Shown: positions 5,210 to 5,929 of the stretch, piece after piece
Numbering within the stretch: the stretch's first letter is position 1
Layout: each line of letters starts with the position of its first letter
Source of the DNA: Acetobacteraceae bacterium
Lineage (GTDB): Bacteria > Pseudomonadota > Alphaproteobacteria > Acetobacterales > Acetobacteraceae
Assembly (NCBI GenBank): GCA_027340195.1
Contig: DAHWNE010000160.1
Span: forward strand, 1-5,929
DNA length: 5,929 nucleotides
Direction of reading: 5' to 3'
Program-made: the position numbers and the translations under genes
The notes under the pieces: model-generated
Told to the model about the DNA's origin: nothing
The model's database searches: none
What the model saw: only the letters and a program-made list of their open reading frames with translations

Positions 5210-5929
5210 TCATGGGACGAAGGTGACCGTCGCCTCCCCCAGCCCGGCAAACCGCGCGGTGCAGCTGTCTCCCGGCTTCAGGAAGCGCAGCCCGGTGAAA
5301 GTGCCGCAGGTCACGAACTGCCCCGCCCGCACGCCCCGCCCGCCGCGCAGCATGTTGGCCAGGGCGGTGGCCACCTTAAGCGGGTCCCCCGACGGATTGC
5401 CGCCGTTCTGATCCAACACCGTTTCGCCGTTTACGATCAGGCTCACGTGGATGTGTTCCAGATCGAGTCCGGCCCAGTCGGCCTTCGGCGCGGCATGGAC
5501 GAAGCCGCCGTTGCTCACGCAATCGGCCAGCTTCTCCAGCATGGTACGTTGCGTATGATCCTGATAGCGGCTGGTGATGAGCTCCACCGCGGCGCAGGGC
5601 TGCACCACCGCGGCCACGTCGGCGCGCGTATAGGCGGCCTCGCGCGGCGGCAGATCGGCGGTGAAGCGAAACGCCACCTCGCCCTCCACGCCGCATAGCG
5701 GGATCTCGGAAACCGGTACCCGCGCCGGGCTGGCATGGATGGTGTGCGCGTAGATCAGCCCACGGGTCGGCTCCTCCGCGCCGACCGCGGCGGCCTTGAA
5801 CGCGCCCACCGCCTGGCCGACCCGGGCGGCGGTGGCGTCCTGGATCGCGTGCGCCTCGGCGATGCTGGCCGGCGCCACCGCCAGCGCGGCCAGCGGCGGC
5901 CCGCCGGCCCGCGCGGCGGCCAGCGCGGT
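5210..5929 (-). CDS. 2-keto-4-pentenoate hydratase-like (MhpD/FAH superfamily) protein, N-terminus cut by window edge
   Basis: Member of the fumarylacetoacetate hydrolase superfamily, of the MhpD type, which hydrates 2-hydroxypenta-2,4-dienoates in aromatic meta-cleavage pathways; some relatives are oxaloacetate or oxalocrotonate decarboxylases. About 239 of roughly 250 residues are visible, and the frame stays open through the right edge, beginning around ARAGGPPLAALA as in the family. VEGEVAFRF supplies Glu82 and Glu84 (numbering the visible fragment), and AVELITSRY supplies Glu116, placed like the divalent-metal ligands of MhpD. Other family blocks are SNGGFVHAAPKADWAGLDLE, the GNPSGDPL region, and RAGQFVTCGTFTGLRFLKPG near the end. 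A GTG at 5878 is not the true start, since similarity continues upstream. The substrate cannot be decided, because no other catabolic gene is in view. It is followed by the small repeat-protein gene after 84 bases. Confidence 0.85.
   Translation of the reverse strand, partial: TALAAARAGGPPLAALAVAPASIAEAHAIQDATAARVGQAVGAFKAAAVGAEEPTRGLIYAHTIHASPARVPVSEIPLCGVEGEVAFRFTADLPPREAAYTRADVAAVVQPCAAVELITSRYQDHTQRTMLEKLADCVSNGGFVHAAPKADWAGLDLEHIHVSLIVNGETVLDQNGGNPSGDPLKVATALANMLRGGRGVRAGQFVTCGTFTGLRFLKPGDSCTARFAGLGEATVTFVP

Noticed and set aside
4337..5698. Rightward open frame of 453 codons spanning the protease, repeat-protein and hydratase genes
   Set aside because: It lies opposite three supported genes, is composition-driven in high-GC DNA and shows no domain.

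Overview
The window reads as chromosomal DNA of a high-GC alphaproteobacterium. An Acetobacteraceae-like host is my best guess from gene style (short-loop HtrA, MhpD-type hydratase, PEP-CTERM-like protein, FixK/FNR-type box); this is inference, because no marker gene is present. There is no RNA gene, insertion sequence, integrase or CRISPR array. Eight protein genes are supported, and two of them run off the window ends.

Left part (1-1321): a divergent pair. An ACC deaminase gene (acdS, C-terminus cut by the left edge) points left, and an Lrp/AsnC-type regulator of the AcdR kind points right. Their 111-bp shared control region holds three perfect dyads. This is the classic acdS/acdR arrangement, in which the Lrp-like protein controls breakdown of the plant ethylene precursor ACC to 2-oxobutyrate and ammonia.

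Middle part (1368-3289): a leftward gene for an exported beta-rich protein with a PEP-CTERM-like tail, apparently lower in GC than its neighbours. Upstream of it lies an AT-rich block with an 11-bp direct repeat and GAGTCG repeats 20 bp apart. A rightward 97-aa cytosolic protein of unknown function follows. Its promoter region carries a FixK/FNR-type box (TTGAT-N4-GTCAA), placed so that a plausible -10 lies where a class II FNR promoter would have it, which suggests low-oxygen control. This gene meets a second Lrp/AsnC regulator head-on, with both stop codons inside one palindrome, TGATCA. That regulator has a 15-bp Lrp-like dyad in its own upstream region.

Right part (3361-5929), all leftward: an MhpD/FAH-type hydratase (N-terminus cut by the right edge), an 80-aa exported protein built of 17-residue GGSPGNGS repeats, a perfect 12-bp-stem hairpin, and a periplasmic HtrA/Do-like serine protease with two PDZ domains. 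The small repeat protein and the protease are probably co-transcribed, with the hairpin dividing the message.

The least explained items are the exported repeat protein, whose repeat copies differ almost only at silent positions, the hairpin between it and the protease, and the 97-aa protein under a probable oxygen-responsive promoter. I did not find a clearly new multi-gene system.
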